From Roseovarius sp. 217 (GTDB lineage Bacteria > Pseudomonadota > Alphaproteobacteria > Rhodobacterales > Rhodobacteraceae): a DNA stretch of 64,000 nt. A program made the translations under genes and the position numbers. The stretch covers positions 2,672,261-2,736,260 of the forward strand of contig NZ_CH902584.1 of the NCBI RefSeq assembly GCF_000152845.1, in the 5' to 3' direction. Below the pieces are notes generated by a model that did no database searches, was not told the origin of the DNA, and worked only from the letters and a program-made list of their open reading frames with translations. Below are positions 7,389 through 16,594 of the stretch, in pieces (positions within the stretch are counted from its first letter, which is position 1; each line of letters opens with the position of its first letter).

Positions 7389-8828
7389 TTATTTGCGCAG
7401 GGTGACGTTGGCAAAGCCCATGGCGCGCAGGCGGTTTGCGCCCGCATCCAGTTGGGATTGCGTATTGAACGGGCCGGCCAGCACGAGGGTCAACGCGCGG
7501 CCGTCGCGCGCAAGAGTGCCGCGCCGCGCCGGAAGGCCGCTGCGCGCGATGCGCTGCGCCGCAGCCTGTGCCTGCGCGGGATCGGCAAAGAGACCGGCCT
7601 GCGCGTAGCGGTGGCTGGGCGTGCTCTGGCGTTCGTTGGCAGGCGTTGAGCGGGTCGAGACCGTGGCGCGGGGGGTGGGGTGAGGGGGCAGCTCTGCCAA
7701 CTGCTGGCGTGTCATCGGGGCCGGGACATAGCGCCCTTGGGTGGCGACGGTCACACCGGCTGCGCGCTGCGCCTCAAAGCTCGTGTAGGGCGGTTGCAGG
7801 CCGGGATACTGGTGGATCGCATCGGCCCCGGTGCGACGGTCGATCAGACGTTGCGGCACGGTGTTGGTCCACATCACAAGCATCTGCTCGCGCCCCTCGA
7901 AGGTCTGATGGGCGCGGTAAGGATTGAGGCGGTCATCCTCCCACACCGGCTGCATGCCTTTGGGCACGGAGACCCCGGCCAAGCTGGCCTGCTGGCTGGC
8001 ATAGACGCGGGCCGGGGCGACGCGGGTATAGGCGGGCACGGTTTCGGGCGTGGCCGGGGTGCCGGGGCGGGGGGCTGCGACGAGCGTGCGATTGGACGTG
8101 CTGCGCTTGGAATAGGTCACATGCGGCGACCCCTGCGGGCCGCAACGCACGGGCGAGCCCTTGTGCTGCACCGTATAGGCGGCGGAGACCCCGGTAAGAT
8201 TGGCACAGGCGCTGCGTGCGGGATCGGGTTGGGTGACGCGGATCGCGCGGCTCGGAGATTGTGCTGTAGCGGGAGTTCTGATGGCGACCGGGCGCGGGTC
8301 AGCCTCGGGGCGCAGCGCATTGAGCGGGGCACCGGCGACGACAGTCTGCGGAGCAGGAGCCTGACCGGTTGTAACGCGGCGCAGAGGCTGGGCTGTGGCG
8401 ACAGGTGCCGGTTGACGGATCACGCGCGCAGTGGGGGCGGGAGCCGGTGCCGCGGCGGCGACGCGAGGCACAGGGGCAGTTTGGGCGGGGGCGGTTTTGA
8501 CGGGGGCCGTGGGTTGCGGGCGGGGTGCGGCCTGCGCCACGGGTTGCGCAGGCGCCGGGGCGGCTGCCTGAACGCTGGGGGCGAGGCTGGGCTGGAAGCC
8601 GCAGAGCTGATCGCGACTGCGGGTTACGCGTGGCACCCATGTGACATTGCCCGCAACGCCCGCGCGCACATAGACGCACCCGGTGCTGTCGACATATTGC
8701 CGGCCCTGATAGCTGGACGGGGGGAACTCTGCGGGTTCCGAAGCGGTGCGAAGGGTCTGTGCGGATAGGTCGCCCGCGCCGAGCAGGGCGACGGTCGAGG
8801 CCAGCATGGCAAGTCGTTGAAATCTCAT
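7389..8828 (-). CDS. SPOR domain-containing exported protein
   Basis: 479 residues: a signal peptide (1-24, ending LSAQ); a short Cys-containing motif DSTGCVYVRAGVAGNVTW (about 48-65); a long Ala/Pro/Gln-rich linker (about 90-210); and a C-terminal SPOR repeat (about 400-479: YAQAGLFADPAQAQAAAQRI ... VLAGPFNTQSQLDAGANRLR), which binds denuded septal peptidoglycan. The likely place of action is the periplasmic division site. The Cys-containing motif recurs in the small exported protein at 62234. It ends head to tail with gap only 15 bp away. Confidence 0.85.
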   Translation of the reverse strand: MRFQRLAMLASTVALLGAGDLSAQTLRTASEPAEFPPSSYQGRQYVDSTGCVYVRAGVAGNVTWVPRVTRSRDQLCGFQPSLAPSVQAAAPAPAQPVAQAAPRPQPTAPVKTAPAQTAPVPRVAAAAPAPAPTARVIRQPAPVATAQPLRRVTTGQAPAPQTVVAGAPLNALRPEADPRPVAIRTPATAQSPSRAIRVTQPDPARSACANLTGVSAAYTVQHKGSPVRCGPQGSPHVTYSKRSTSNRTLVAAPRPGTPATPETVPAYTRVAPARVYASQQASLAGVSVPKGMQPVWEDDRLNPYRAHQTFEGREQMLVMWTNTVPQRLIDRRTGADAIHQYPGLQPPYTSFEAQRAAGVTVATQGRYVPAPMTRQQLAELPPHPTPRATVSTRSTPANERQSTPSHRYAQAGLFADPAQAQAAAQRIARSGLPARRGTLARDGRALTLVLAGPFNTQSQLDAGANRLRAMGFANVTLRK

Positions 8829-8893
8829 TTTGCCCCCAAGATCAATTCAGGGCAGGTTGCCTTATTTTTGCTATTTAGTAAACAGTGATTGGC

Positions 8894-9526
8894 TTATTTA
8901 GTGCCAAACATGCGGTCACCCGCATCCCCTAGTCCGGGCAGAATATAACCCTTGTCATTCAAGCGCTTGTCGAGTGCTGCGGTGACGACTGGCACGTCGG
9001 GATGCGCCTCTTGCATGCGCGCCACGCCTTCGGGAGCGGCGAGAAGGCAGAGAAAGCGGATGTCGCGGGCGCCTGCCTCTTTGAGCATGGTCACGGCGGC
9101 GGCAGAGGAATTGCCGGTGGCCAGCATCGGATCAACGACGATCGAGAGGCGTTCCCCAAGCTGCTCGGGCACTTTGAAGTAGTATTTGACGGGCTGAAGT
9201 GTGGCCTCGTCACGGTAGAGACCGACAAAGCCGACGCGGGCCGAGGGGATCAGTTCCAACATGCCGTCAAGCAGGCCGTTGCCCGCGCGCAGGATCGAGA
9301 TGAGCGCCAGTTTGCGCCCGGCAAGGACCGGCGCGTCCATTTCCATCAGCGGCGTGTCAATGGCACGGGTGGTCATCGGCAATTCGCGAGTGATCTCATA
9401 GGCGAGAAGCTGGCTGATCTCGCGCAGGAGTTGGCGGAAGACGGCTGTCGAGGTTTCCTTTTGCCGCATCAAGGTCAGCTTGTGCTGCACGAGCGGATGA
9501 TCGACGATGGTGAGATTCGGAAACAT
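8894..9526 (-). CDS. upp: Uracil phosphoribosyltransferase
   Basis: 210 residues, full length for the family. It converts uracil and PRPP to UMP in pyrimidine salvage. The PRPP loop [12 protein letters not shown] lies at about 131-142, and the uracil-binding C-terminus reads [18 protein letters not shown]. It is transcribed divergently from maeB across a 205-bp region. Confidence 0.95.
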   Translation of the reverse strand: MFPNLTIVDHPLVQHKLTLMRQKETSTAVFRQLLREISQLLAYEITRELPMTTRAIDTPLMEMDAPVLAGRKLALISILRAGNGLLDGMLELIPSARVGFVGLYRDEATLQPVKYYFKVPEQLGERLSIVVDPMLATGNSSAAAVTMLKEAGARDIRFLCLLAAPEGVARMQEAHPDVPVVTAALDKRLNDKGYILPGLGDAGDRMFGTK

Positions 9527-9687
9527 GGCGGGCCTCTTGTGCTGCGGTGGTGTCCGTCATTCCAGAAAACGCGGCCAAGGGCAACGCTGTGGTTTGCGGT
9601 GTGCAATCGGGATTGCGCGGCCCGGTGCGGCGGTGCAAGCTCGGGCTTGAAAAATAACGGGGGCATGGTATGAGCATGCCGTAGCGG

Positions 9688-9705
9688 TAGTTTAACATTA
9701 AACTA
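9688..9705. promoter_or_regulatory. Perfect palindrome TAGTTTAA-CA-TTAAACTA before maeB
   Basis: An 8+8 perfect inverted repeat with a two-base spacer, followed by an AT-rich run and ending 27 bases before the chosen maeB start. Its size and symmetry are typical of a dimeric repressor operator. The regulator is not identified. Confidence 0.5.
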
Positions 9706-9731
9706 TTTTTATCCGCAGGGAGATGAGGACC

Positions 9732-12011
9732 ATGACCGACAGCCACAAGGAAGCCACCCGTCAGGCGGCGCTGGATTACCACGCGCTGCCCCGGCCCGGC
9801 AAACTGGAGATCCGGGCGACGAAACCGATGGCCAATGGCCGCGATCTGTCGCGCGCCTATAGTCCCGGCGTGGCGGAGGCCTGTCTGGAGATCAAGGCCG
9901 ATCCGGCGGCGGCCTCGCTCTATACCACGCGCGGCAATCTGGTGGCGGTGGTAACCAATGGCTCTGCGGTGTTGGGTTTGGGCAATATCGGCGCGTTGGC
10001 GTCCAAGCCGGTGATGGAGGGGAAGGCGGTTCTGTTCAAGAAATTCGCCAATATCGACTGCTTTGACATCGAAGTGAACGAGAGTGACCCGGAAAAGCTG
10101 GCGGCAATTGTCTGCGCGCTGGAGCCGACCTTTGGTGCGATCAATCTGGAGGACATCAAGGCGCCGGATTGTTTCATCGTTGAACGAATTTGCCGCGAGC
10201 GGATGAATATCCCCGTGTTCCATGACGATCAGCATGGCACGGCCATCGTGGTGGGCGCGGCGGCCACCAATGCGCTGCATGTGGCGGGCAAGACATTTGA
10301 AGAGATCAAGGTGGTCTCGACCGGCGGCGGGGCGGCGGGCATTGCCTGTCTCAACATGCTGCTGAAATTGGGTGTGAAGCGCGAGAATATCTGGCTCTGC
10401 GATGTGCATGGGGTGGTGCATGTGGGCCGTGAGATCGAGATGAACCCCGAAAAGGCGGCCTTTGCGCAGGTGACGGACCTGCGGACACTGGGCGAGGTGA
10501 TTGGCGGGGCGGATCTGTTCCTTGGGTTGTCGGGGCCCAATATAATGACGCCTGAGATGGTCAAGGCAATGGCCAAGCGGCCGATCGTTTTTGCTCTGGC
10601 CAACCCGAACCCCGAGATCATGCCCGATCTGGCGCGCGCGGCGGTGCCGGATGCGATCATTGCCACGGGGCGGTCGGATTTCCCCAATCAGGTGAATAAC
10701 GTGCTGTGTTTCCCGTTTATTTTCCGAGGCGCGCTCGACGTGGGCGCGACCGAGATCAATGACGCGATGCAGGTGGCCTGTGTGCAGGGGATCGCCGAAT
10801 TGGCGCGCGCCTCGACCAGTGCCGAGGCGGCGGCGGCCTATCACGGCGAGCAGATGACATTCGGCGCGGATTACCTGATCCCCAAGCCGTTTGATCCACG
10901 CCTGTCGGGTGTTGTTTCGACCGCTGTGGCGCGGGCGGCGATGGAGAGCGGCGTGGCGGCGCGGCCGATGGCGGATCTGGAGGCCTATAAGGCGGGTCTG
11001 GATGCCAGCAAGTTCAAATCGGCGCTCTTGATGCGGCCGGTGTTTCAGGCGGCGTCCACAGCGTCGCGGCGCATTGTCTTTGCCGAGGGCGAGGATGAGC
11101 GGGTCTTGCGCGCGGCGCAGGCGATTTTGGAGGAAACCACGGAACAGCCGATCCTGATCGGGCGTCCCGAGGTGATTGCGCGGCGGTGTGAGCGGGCGGG
11201 GCTGTCAATCCGTCCCGAGCGGGATTTCAATATCGTCAACCCGCAGGACGACCCGCGGTATCGCGATTACTGGGAGACCTATCATGGGGTCATGGCGCGC
11301 AAAGGGGTGACGCCCGATCTGGCGCGGGCGATCATGCGCACCAACACCACGGCGATTGGCGCGGTGATGGTCCATCGCAATGAGGCCGATAGCCTGATCT
11401 GTGGCACCTTTGGTGAATTCCGCTGGCATATGAAATATGTGACCAATGTCCTGGAGGATGCAAGCCGCCGCCCGCATGGCGCGCTGAGCATGATGATCCT
11501 CGAAGATGGGCCGCTGTTCATTGCCGATACCCATGTGCGGGTGACGCCGAACGCGGCGCAACTGGCCGAGACCGCGATTGGTGCGGCGCGGCATGTGCGG
11601 CGGTTTGGGATCGCGCCCAAGGTGGCGTTCTGTTCGCAGTCCCTATTCGGCAATCAGCCGGATGAGGGGGCAGAACGGTTGCGGCAGGCGATTGCGCTCT
11701 TGGATGAGGCTCCGCGTGATTTCGTCTATGAAGGCGAAATGACGATTGATGCGGCGCTTGATCCCGATCTGCGCGAGCGTCTCTTGCCGGGGAACCGGAT
11801 GCACGGGGCGGCAAACGTGCTGATCTTTGCCTATGCCGATGCCGCGTCGGGCGTGCGCAATATCCTGAAGATGAAGGCCGGGGGGCTGGAAGTGGGTCCG
11901 ATCCTGATGGGGATGGGCAACCGGGCGCATATCGTGACGCCGTCGATCACCGCGCGGGGCTTGCTCAACATGGCGGCCATCGCGGGGACGCCGGTGGCGC
12001 ATTACGGGTAG
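9732..12011 (+). CDS. maeB: NADP-dependent malic enzyme with C-terminal phosphotransacetylase-like domain
   Basis: 759 residues. Oxidative decarboxylation of malate to pyruvate with NADP. The N-terminal malic-enzyme half (about 15-430) shows YSPGVAEAC, the catalytic-metal region FHDDQHGTA and the nucleotide-binding [12 protein letters not shown]. The C-terminal half (about 440-755) is a PTA_PTB domain, usually regulatory in this enzyme class. This two-domain MaeB form is standard in alphaproteobacteria. The ATG at 9732 is nine bases past GGGAG and is preferred over 9723. It may supply NADPH and pyruvate alongside propionate use by the next gene. Confidence 0.94.
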   Translation: MTDSHKEATRQAALDYHALPRPGKLEIRATKPMANGRDLSRAYSPGVAEACLEIKADPAAASLYTTRGNLVAVVTNGSAVLGLGNIGALASKPVMEGKAVLFKKFANIDCFDIEVNESDPEKLAAIVCALEPTFGAINLEDIKAPDCFIVERICRERMNIPVFHDDQHGTAIVVGAAATNALHVAGKTFEEIKVVSTGGGAAGIACLNMLLKLGVKRENIWLCDVHGVVHVGREIEMNPEKAAFAQVTDLRTLGEVIGGADLFLGLSGPNIMTPEMVKAMAKRPIVFALANPNPEIMPDLARAAVPDAIIATGRSDFPNQVNNVLCFPFIFRGALDVGATEINDAMQVACVQGIAELARASTSAEAAAAYHGEQMTFGADYLIPKPFDPRLSGVVSTAVARAAMESGVAARPMADLEAYKAGLDASKFKSALLMRPVFQAASTASRRIVFAEGEDERVLRAAQAILEETTEQPILIGRPEVIARRCERAGLSIRPERDFNIVNPQDDPRYRDYWETYHGVMARKGVTPDLARAIMRTNTTAIGAVMVHRNEADSLICGTFGEFRWHMKYVTNVLEDASRRPHGALSMMILEDGPLFIADTHVRVTPNAAQLAETAIGAARHVRRFGIAPKVAFCSQSLFGNQPDEGAERLRQAIALLDEAPRDFVYEGEMTIDAALDPDLRERLLPGNRMHGAANVLIFAYADAASGVRNILKMKAGGLEVGPILMGMGNRAHIVTPSITARGLLNMAAIAGTPVAHYG

Positions 12012-12034
12012 AATCAGGGTTTGCAGATAAAATC

Positions 12035-12141
12035 TTTGCAGGTTTGCAAAGATGGCATCACTTTATGTCAAGCTGAACAGAATAAGCCGCTTTGCAAAAA
12101 TTTGCAGGGCGGCTTTTGTCTATTCTGCAAAATTTCTGCGG
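12035..12141. promoter_or_regulatory. Cluster of TTTGCAAA-type sites (PccR/ScfR-like operators) before prpE
   Basis: Three pairs of TTTGCAAA-like half-sites lie 85-190 bases before the prpE start: TTTGCAGG-TTTGCAAA (12035-12050), TTTGCAAA-AA-TTTGCAGG (12091-12108) and a degenerate CTGCAAAATTTCTGCGG (12125-12141). PccR, the short-chain fatty acyl-CoA regulator that controls propionyl-CoA assimilation in Rhodobacter sphaeroides, is described as binding paired TTTGCAAA sites. The downstream gene makes propionyl-CoA, which fits. No pccR gene lies in the window. Confidence 0.7.
12084..12117 (+). terminator. Rho-independent terminator of maeB, overlapping an operator
   Basis: A 15-bp stem (AAGCCGC-TTTGCAAA against TTTGCAGG-GCGGCTT, with two G-T pairs) is followed by TTTT. 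The stem contains the second PccR-like site pair, so one sequence may serve as both terminator and operator. Confidence 0.6.
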
Positions 12142-12225
12142 CCTTCTGTCCCGTGCCCCTGCATGATGCTTGCTCCAAGGCAGGGCGATCCGTAACACAT
12201 ATCCAACGGATCGGAGGAGGATACC

Positions 12226-14115
12226 ATGGGATACACTGAGGTTTACGAGCGGTCGCTTGCAGATCCTGAAGGCTTTTGGATGGAGGCGGCGGAGGCGATT
12301 GATTGGGTGAAGAAGCCCAGCAAGGCGCTGTTTGACGAGGCCGCCCCGATCTATGAGTGGTACAAGGACGCTGAGGTCAACGCTTGCTGGAATGCCGTTG
12401 ACCGGCATGTGGCGGCGGGGCGTGGCGCGCAGACCGCGATCATCCATGACAGCCCGGTTACGGGCATCAAGCAAAAGATCAACTATTCGCAATTGCGGAG
12501 CCGCGTGGCGCGGCTGGCCGGGGCGCTGCGGGCCCGGGGGGTGGAGAAGGGCGACCGCGTCATCATCTATATGCCGATGGTGCCCGAGGCATTGGAGGCG
12601 ATGCTGGCTTGCGCGCGGCTGGGCGCGGTGCATTCTGTGGTGTTCGGCGGGTTTGCCGCGCATGAATTGGCGGTGCGGATCGACGATTGCACGCCCAAAG
12701 CCATTATCGGCGCCTCTTGCGGGATCGAACCGGGGCGGGTGGTGCATTACAAGCCACTCCTCGATGGGGCGATTGAACAGGCCAAGCACAAGCCTGACTT
12801 TTGCGTGATTTTCCAGCGCGAGGAAGAGGTGGCCAAGCTGATCGAAGGGCGCGATTACGACTGGCACGCGTTCCAGTACGGTGTGGAGCCTGCGGACTGT
12901 GTGCCGGTATCGGGGGATCATCCGGCGTATATCCTTTATACCTCTGGCACCACAGGCGCGCCCAAGGGCGTGGTGCGGGCCACGGCGGGGCATCTGGTGG
13001 CGCTCAACTGGTCGATGAAGAACATCTATAACGTGAATCCCGGCGAGGTGTTCTGGGCCGCGTCCGATGTGGGCTGGGTCGTGGGGCACAGCTATATCTG
13101 TTACGGGCCGCTCATCCATGGCAACACGACCATCGTGTTCGAGGGCAAGCCGGTGGGCACGCCGGATGCCGGCACGTTCTGGCGGGTGATTTCCGAGCAT
13201 AAGGTGCGCAGTTTCTTTACCGCGCCGACAGCGCTCCGGGCGATCAAGCGCGATGATCCCAAGGGGGAATTGATCGGGAACTACGACATTTCGCAGTTGC
13301 GCGCGCTCTATCTGGCAGGGGAGCGGGCGGACCCTGATACGATCGAATGGGCGCAGAAGGTGATGCAGGTGCCGGTCTATGACCATTGGTGGCAGACTGA
13401 GACCGGCTGGGCGATTGCGGGGAATCCTGCGGGGATGCAGGCGCTGCCGGTCAAGATCGGATCGCCGACGGTGGCGATGCCGGGCTATGATGTCTGCATT
13501 CTGGACGAGGGCGGACATGAGGTGGCACCTGGCACCTTGGGGGCCATTGCGGTGAAATTGCCGCTGCCGCCGGGGACATTGCCGACGCTGTGGAGTGCCG
13601 AAGGCCGGTATCGCAAATCCTATCTCACCACCTTTCCCGGCTATTACGAAACGGGCGATGCCGGGATGAAGGACGAGGACGGCTATCTCTGGATCATGGC
13701 GCGCACCGATGACGTGATCAACGTGGCGGGGCATCGTCTGAGCACTGGGGCGATGGAGGAGGTTCTGGCCGGGCACCCCGATGTGGCCGAATGTGCTGTG
13801 ATCGGGGCTGCGGATGCGCTCAAGGGTCAGGCGCCTGTGGGCTTTCTCTGCCTGAACACCGGATCGGACCGGGATCGTGCCGAGGTGGTCCGCGAAGTGG
13901 TGACGCGGGTTCGGGATCAGATCGGGCCGGTGGCGGCCTTCAAGCTCGCGGTTGTGGTGGAGCGTTTGCCCAAGACCCGTTCAGGCAAGATCCTGCGCGG
14001 TATCATGGTCAAGATCGCGGATGGCCAAGACTATAAGATGCCAGCTACGATCGACGACCCCATCATTCTCGATGAGATCAAGAGCGCCTTGCAAAGCATT
14101 GGTTTGGCAAAATAA
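12226..14115 (+). CDS. prpE: Propionyl-CoA synthetase (propionate-CoA ligase)
   Basis: 629 residues. ATP-dependent activation of propionate to propionyl-CoA in the cytosol. An ANL-superfamily enzyme: the ATP loop YTSGTTGAPKGVV at 238-250; DHWWQTETGW (about 386-395), where acetyl-CoA synthetases and PrpE place a Trp in the acyl pocket; the hinge GYLWIMARTDDVIN (about 486-499); and the catalytic Lys in KTRSGKILRG near residue 590. The start has GGAGGAGG upstream. Overall length and the N-terminal YEWYKDAEVNACWNAVDRH block favour PrpE over acetyl-CoA synthetase. Preceded by PccR-like sites. Confidence 0.93.
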   Translation: MGYTEVYERSLADPEGFWMEAAEAIDWVKKPSKALFDEAAPIYEWYKDAEVNACWNAVDRHVAAGRGAQTAIIHDSPVTGIKQKINYSQLRSRVARLAGALRARGVEKGDRVIIYMPMVPEALEAMLACARLGAVHSVVFGGFAAHELAVRIDDCTPKAIIGASCGIEPGRVVHYKPLLDGAIEQAKHKPDFCVIFQREEEVAKLIEGRDYDWHAFQYGVEPADCVPVSGDHPAYILYTSGTTGAPKGVVRATAGHLVALNWSMKNIYNVNPGEVFWAASDVGWVVGHSYICYGPLIHGNTTIVFEGKPVGTPDAGTFWRVISEHKVRSFFTAPTALRAIKRDDPKGELIGNYDISQLRALYLAGERADPDTIEWAQKVMQVPVYDHWWQTETGWAIAGNPAGMQALPVKIGSPTVAMPGYDVCILDEGGHEVAPGTLGAIAVKLPLPPGTLPTLWSAEGRYRKSYLTTFPGYYETGDAGMKDEDGYLWIMARTDDVINVAGHRLSTGAMEEVLAGHPDVAECAVIGAADALKGQAPVGFLCLNTGSDRDRAEVVREVVTRVRDQIGPVAAFKLAVVVERLPKTRSGKILRGIMVKIADGQDYKMPATIDDPIILDEIKSALQSIGLAK

Positions 14116-14130
14116 TGCGGCGAAAAACAA

Positions 14131-14158
14131 GAGGGTTCCGGAGGAAGCCGGAACCCTC
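14131..14158 (+). terminator. Hairpin after prpE, probable terminator
   Basis: A perfect 11-bp stem (GAGGGTTCCGG / CCGGAACCCTC) with a 6-base loop, 16 bases after the prpE stop. There is no clear T-run, so termination strength is uncertain. Confidence 0.6.
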
Positions 14159-14380
14159 ATCCCCCAGAAGGGACATCTGGAAGAAATGCTGTCTGGCGCG
14201 GCGCACTCACAAACGCTAGGCCAGACAGCGAGACCGGTCAAAAATTGCCCGACATGAAGATCAGGCGGCACTAGACCGGTGCGTCCCGCCAAAAGGGTAA
14301 GGGATTGCGATATGAAAAGGGCTTGGGACACCCCTACACGCGAGACACATTCACTGTATTACAGGGATTGCGCCTAGCTG

Positions 14381-14398
14381 CTGTGATGCATCTCACAG
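14381..14398. promoter_or_regulatory. CRP-type palindrome at the promoter of the Crp/Fnr gene
   Basis: CTGTGA-TGCATC-TCACAG is a perfect match to the TGTGA-N6-TCACA consensus of CRP-type regulators, 26 bases before the start codon of a Crp/Fnr family gene. The close position suggests autorepression by that protein. Confidence 0.7.
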
Positions 14399-14423
14399 TG
14401 CGTAAAAAAGAGAGGTCGCGTAG

Positions 14424-15098
14424 ATGATTTCGAAAGCCGAACAAAGGCAGGCGACGGAGGGGCTGGTTGGGCTTCTGGAGCGGCATGGCCGGGCGGTGGA
14501 GTTCAAGCGCGGTCAGATGATCTATACCACCGGGGCTGATGACACCTCGATGATGCTGATCACAAAGGGTCGGGTCGAGATCAGCCGCAGCTCTCTAGAG
14601 GGACGGCGGTCGATCCTGACGCATTTGGGACCGGGGGATATGCTGGGGGAATTGGCGGCGCTGGACGGTGGGCCGCGCAGCGCTGACGCGGTGGCGGCAA
14701 CCGGGGTCCGGGGGCGGGTTCTGGCGCGGCCGCAGGTGTTGCAGCTTTTGCAGGATCACCCGGACGCGGCGATTGATGTGATTGGCATGCTCTGTCGGAG
14801 GCTCCGCGAGACCTCTGGCATGTATACGGCGCATATGCTGGCGGACGGGCAGGCCCGTCTGGCGCGGCTCTTGTTGCACCTTTCGGAGAAATGGGGCGAG
14901 GTGTTGCCGGGGGGCAAGCTCCGGTTGGCCGAGCGGTTCTCGCAATCTGATCTGGGGGATCTGGTGGGCCTGTCGCGGGAAAGTGTGAACCGTCAGATCC
15001 GCGAGTGGGAGCAGGTCGGGCTGATCGAGCGGCAGGGCCAGGGGATTGTGCTTTGTGATCCTGCAGCCTTGGCGCAAGCGGCGGAGACGGCGGAATGA
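14424..15098 (+). CDS. Crp/Fnr family transcriptional regulator
   Basis: 224 residues. The N-terminal cyclic-nucleotide-binding-type beta-roll (about 20-130) includes HLGPGDMLGELAALDGGPRSADAVA, close to the CRP phosphate-binding cassette FGELAL..PRSA, so a cAMP-like ligand is plausible. No FNR-type Cys cluster is seen. The C-terminal winged helix (about 150-220) has LGDLVGLSRESVNRQIREWEQ as recognition helix. GAGAGG precedes the start. The next gene overlaps its stop, so the two are co-transcribed. Confidence 0.9.
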   Translation: MISKAEQRQATEGLVGLLERHGRAVEFKRGQMIYTTGADDTSMMLITKGRVEISRSSLEGRRSILTHLGPGDMLGELAALDGGPRSADAVAATGVRGRVLARPQVLQLLQDHPDAAIDVIGMLCRRLRETSGMYTAHMLADGQARLARLLLHLSEKWGEVLPGGKLRLAERFSQSDLGDLVGLSRESVNRQIREWEQVGLIERQGQGIVLCDPAALAQAAETAE

Positions 15099-15637
15099 AA
15101 CGGATTATGGCGGTCCTGATATGGCTTATGGCCGGGCCGGGCGTGGCACAGGAGGATGGCATGCTGGACTACACCCCACCCCCGGCGGACAGTTGGCGCT
15201 ATTTCAGCGATCAGGTGATGGGTGGCGTATCGACGGGGCGCGCAGAGGTTCTAGGCCCGGAGGGTGCGCGCTATGTGCGGCTTACGGGAGAGGTGAGCAC
15301 CGCCAACCGGGGCGGGTTCATTCAGGTGCGCGGCGAACTGGAGACCGCCTTGCCCGACGGCGCGCAGGGTGTCGTGGTGCGCGTCAGGGGGAATGGCGAG
15401 GGCTATTTCATCCATCTGCGCACGCGGGGCACGATGTTGCCGTGGCAGTATTATCAGGCACCGATCCCAAGTGGTCCGGCCTGGCAAGAGGTGCGTGTGC
15501 CCTTTACGGCCTTTCGCGCCTCTGGGGCGATGTTAAGGGATGTGCCGCGTGCCGAGGCGGTCAAGAGTCTTGCTGCGGTGGCCTATGGGCGGGATCATCA
15601 GGCCGATTTGTCGTTTCAGTGGATCGGGATCTATTGA
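15095..15637 (+). CDS. CIA30 family protein (NADH:ubiquinone oxidoreductase intermediate-associated-like)
   Basis: 180 residues with a signal-like N-terminus (1-19, ending GVAQ) and a jelly-roll CIA30 domain: WRYFSDQVMGGVSTG, ARLTGEVST-like strands, GGFIQVRGEL, GYFIHLRTRGTMLPWQYYQ, WQEVRVPFTAFRASG. In eukaryotes CIA30 assists complex I assembly; the bacterial exported versions have no proven role. Its ATG overlaps the stop of the Crp/Fnr gene (ATGA), so the two genes are translationally coupled. Confidence 0.85.
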   Translation: MKRIMAVLIWLMAGPGVAQEDGMLDYTPPPADSWRYFSDQVMGGVSTGRAEVLGPEGARYVRLTGEVSTANRGGFIQVRGELETALPDGAQGVVVRVRGNGEGYFIHLRTRGTMLPWQYYQAPIPSGPAWQEVRVPFTAFRASGAMLRDVPRAEAVKSLAAVAYGRDHQADLSFQWIGIY

Positions 15638-15695
15638 TCGCTTTTTTATAACTCTATGGAGATATTTTGCGGCCTTTTGCCATCAAAATATCGAA

Positions 15696-16457
15696 TTATG
15701 TAAACTGCTCTCGCAGAAGCCGCTCTTCCAGCCCATGTCCGGGATCAAAGAGAATGCGATGTTTGATTCTGGTTTCGGAGCGGATTTCGACCCAGAGTAC
15801 GTTCTCCACCCAGCGGCTGTCGGCATCGGCCATCACCGGTCGCTTGTCCGGATCGACCACGTCAAAACGGACCAATGCCGTCTTGGGCAGGAGCGCGCCG
15901 CGCCAACGGCGTGGGCGGAAAGCGGCCACCGCCGTCAGCGCCAGCACATCCGAGCCGATGGGCAGGATCGGGCCATGGGCGCTGTAGTTGTAGGCGGTAG
16001 ACCCGGCCGGCGTGGCGACGAGCGCGCCGTCGCAAACGAGTTCCTCCAGACGCAGCCGCCCGTCGATGGTGATGCGCAATTTGGCAGCTTGAGGGCCTGC
16101 GCGCAGGAGCGAGACCTCGTTGATCGCCAGCGCCTCGTGCAGGGCGCCATCGCGGGATTCGGCGCGCATGGAGAGGGGGTTAATCACCTCTTCCGCGGCG
16201 GCGACGAGGCGGTCGATCAAGTCTGTCTCGCTGTATTCATTCATCAAAAACCCGACGGTGCCGCGATTCATCCCGTAGACCGGAACGTCGAGCGCCTGCG
16301 TGCGGTGCAACGTGTGCAGCATGAACCCATCGCCACCAAGCGCCACGATCACATCCGCCTCGACCTCGGGAACCTGTCCAAATCGGCCTGCAAGCGTGGC
16401 GCGTGCCGTCTGGGCGATGGGCATCTCGCTGGCGACAAAGGCGATCTTGCGGTTCAT
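15696..16457 (-). CDS. nadK: NAD kinase
   Basis: 253 residues from the ATG at 16457 (MNRKIAFVAS). ATP-dependent phosphorylation of NAD to NADP in the cytosol. The signature VALGGDGFMLHTLH (catalytic GGDG) lies near residues 38-51, YGMNRGTVGFLMNE at about 60-73, and the NAD-binding LVATPAGSTAYNYSAHGPI at about 123-141. A longer upstream frame to 16529 exists but lacks family similarity. It is divergent from glyA. Confidence 0.94.
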   Translation of the reverse strand: MNRKIAFVASEMPIAQTARATLAGRFGQVPEVEADVIVALGGDGFMLHTLHRTQALDVPVYGMNRGTVGFLMNEYSETDLIDRLVAAAEEVINPLSMRAESRDGALHEALAINEVSLLRAGPQAAKLRITIDGRLRLEELVCDGALVATPAGSTAYNYSAHGPILPIGSDVLALTAVAAFRPRRWRGALLPKTALVRFDVVDPDKRPVMADADSRWVENVLWVEIRSETRIKHRILFDPGHGLEERLLREQFT

Positions 16458-16594
16458 GGGCGGTCCTGTTTCCAAAAGGCGATGGCGTGCGGCGGATCGA
16501 ACCACAATTCCCCCGCCAAGACCAGCCATGCCGGTGATACAGGTGAAATCGTCGCTTTACATTCTTTCAAACCGGACGAGTTTCCTTTAGGAAA

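Noticed and set aside
9396..10844. 482-residue minus-strand frame
   Set aside because: Spans upp in another frame and maeB antisense; no family similarity.
12058..13776. 572-residue minus-strand frame
   Set aside because: Antisense to prpE, which has all ligase motifs.
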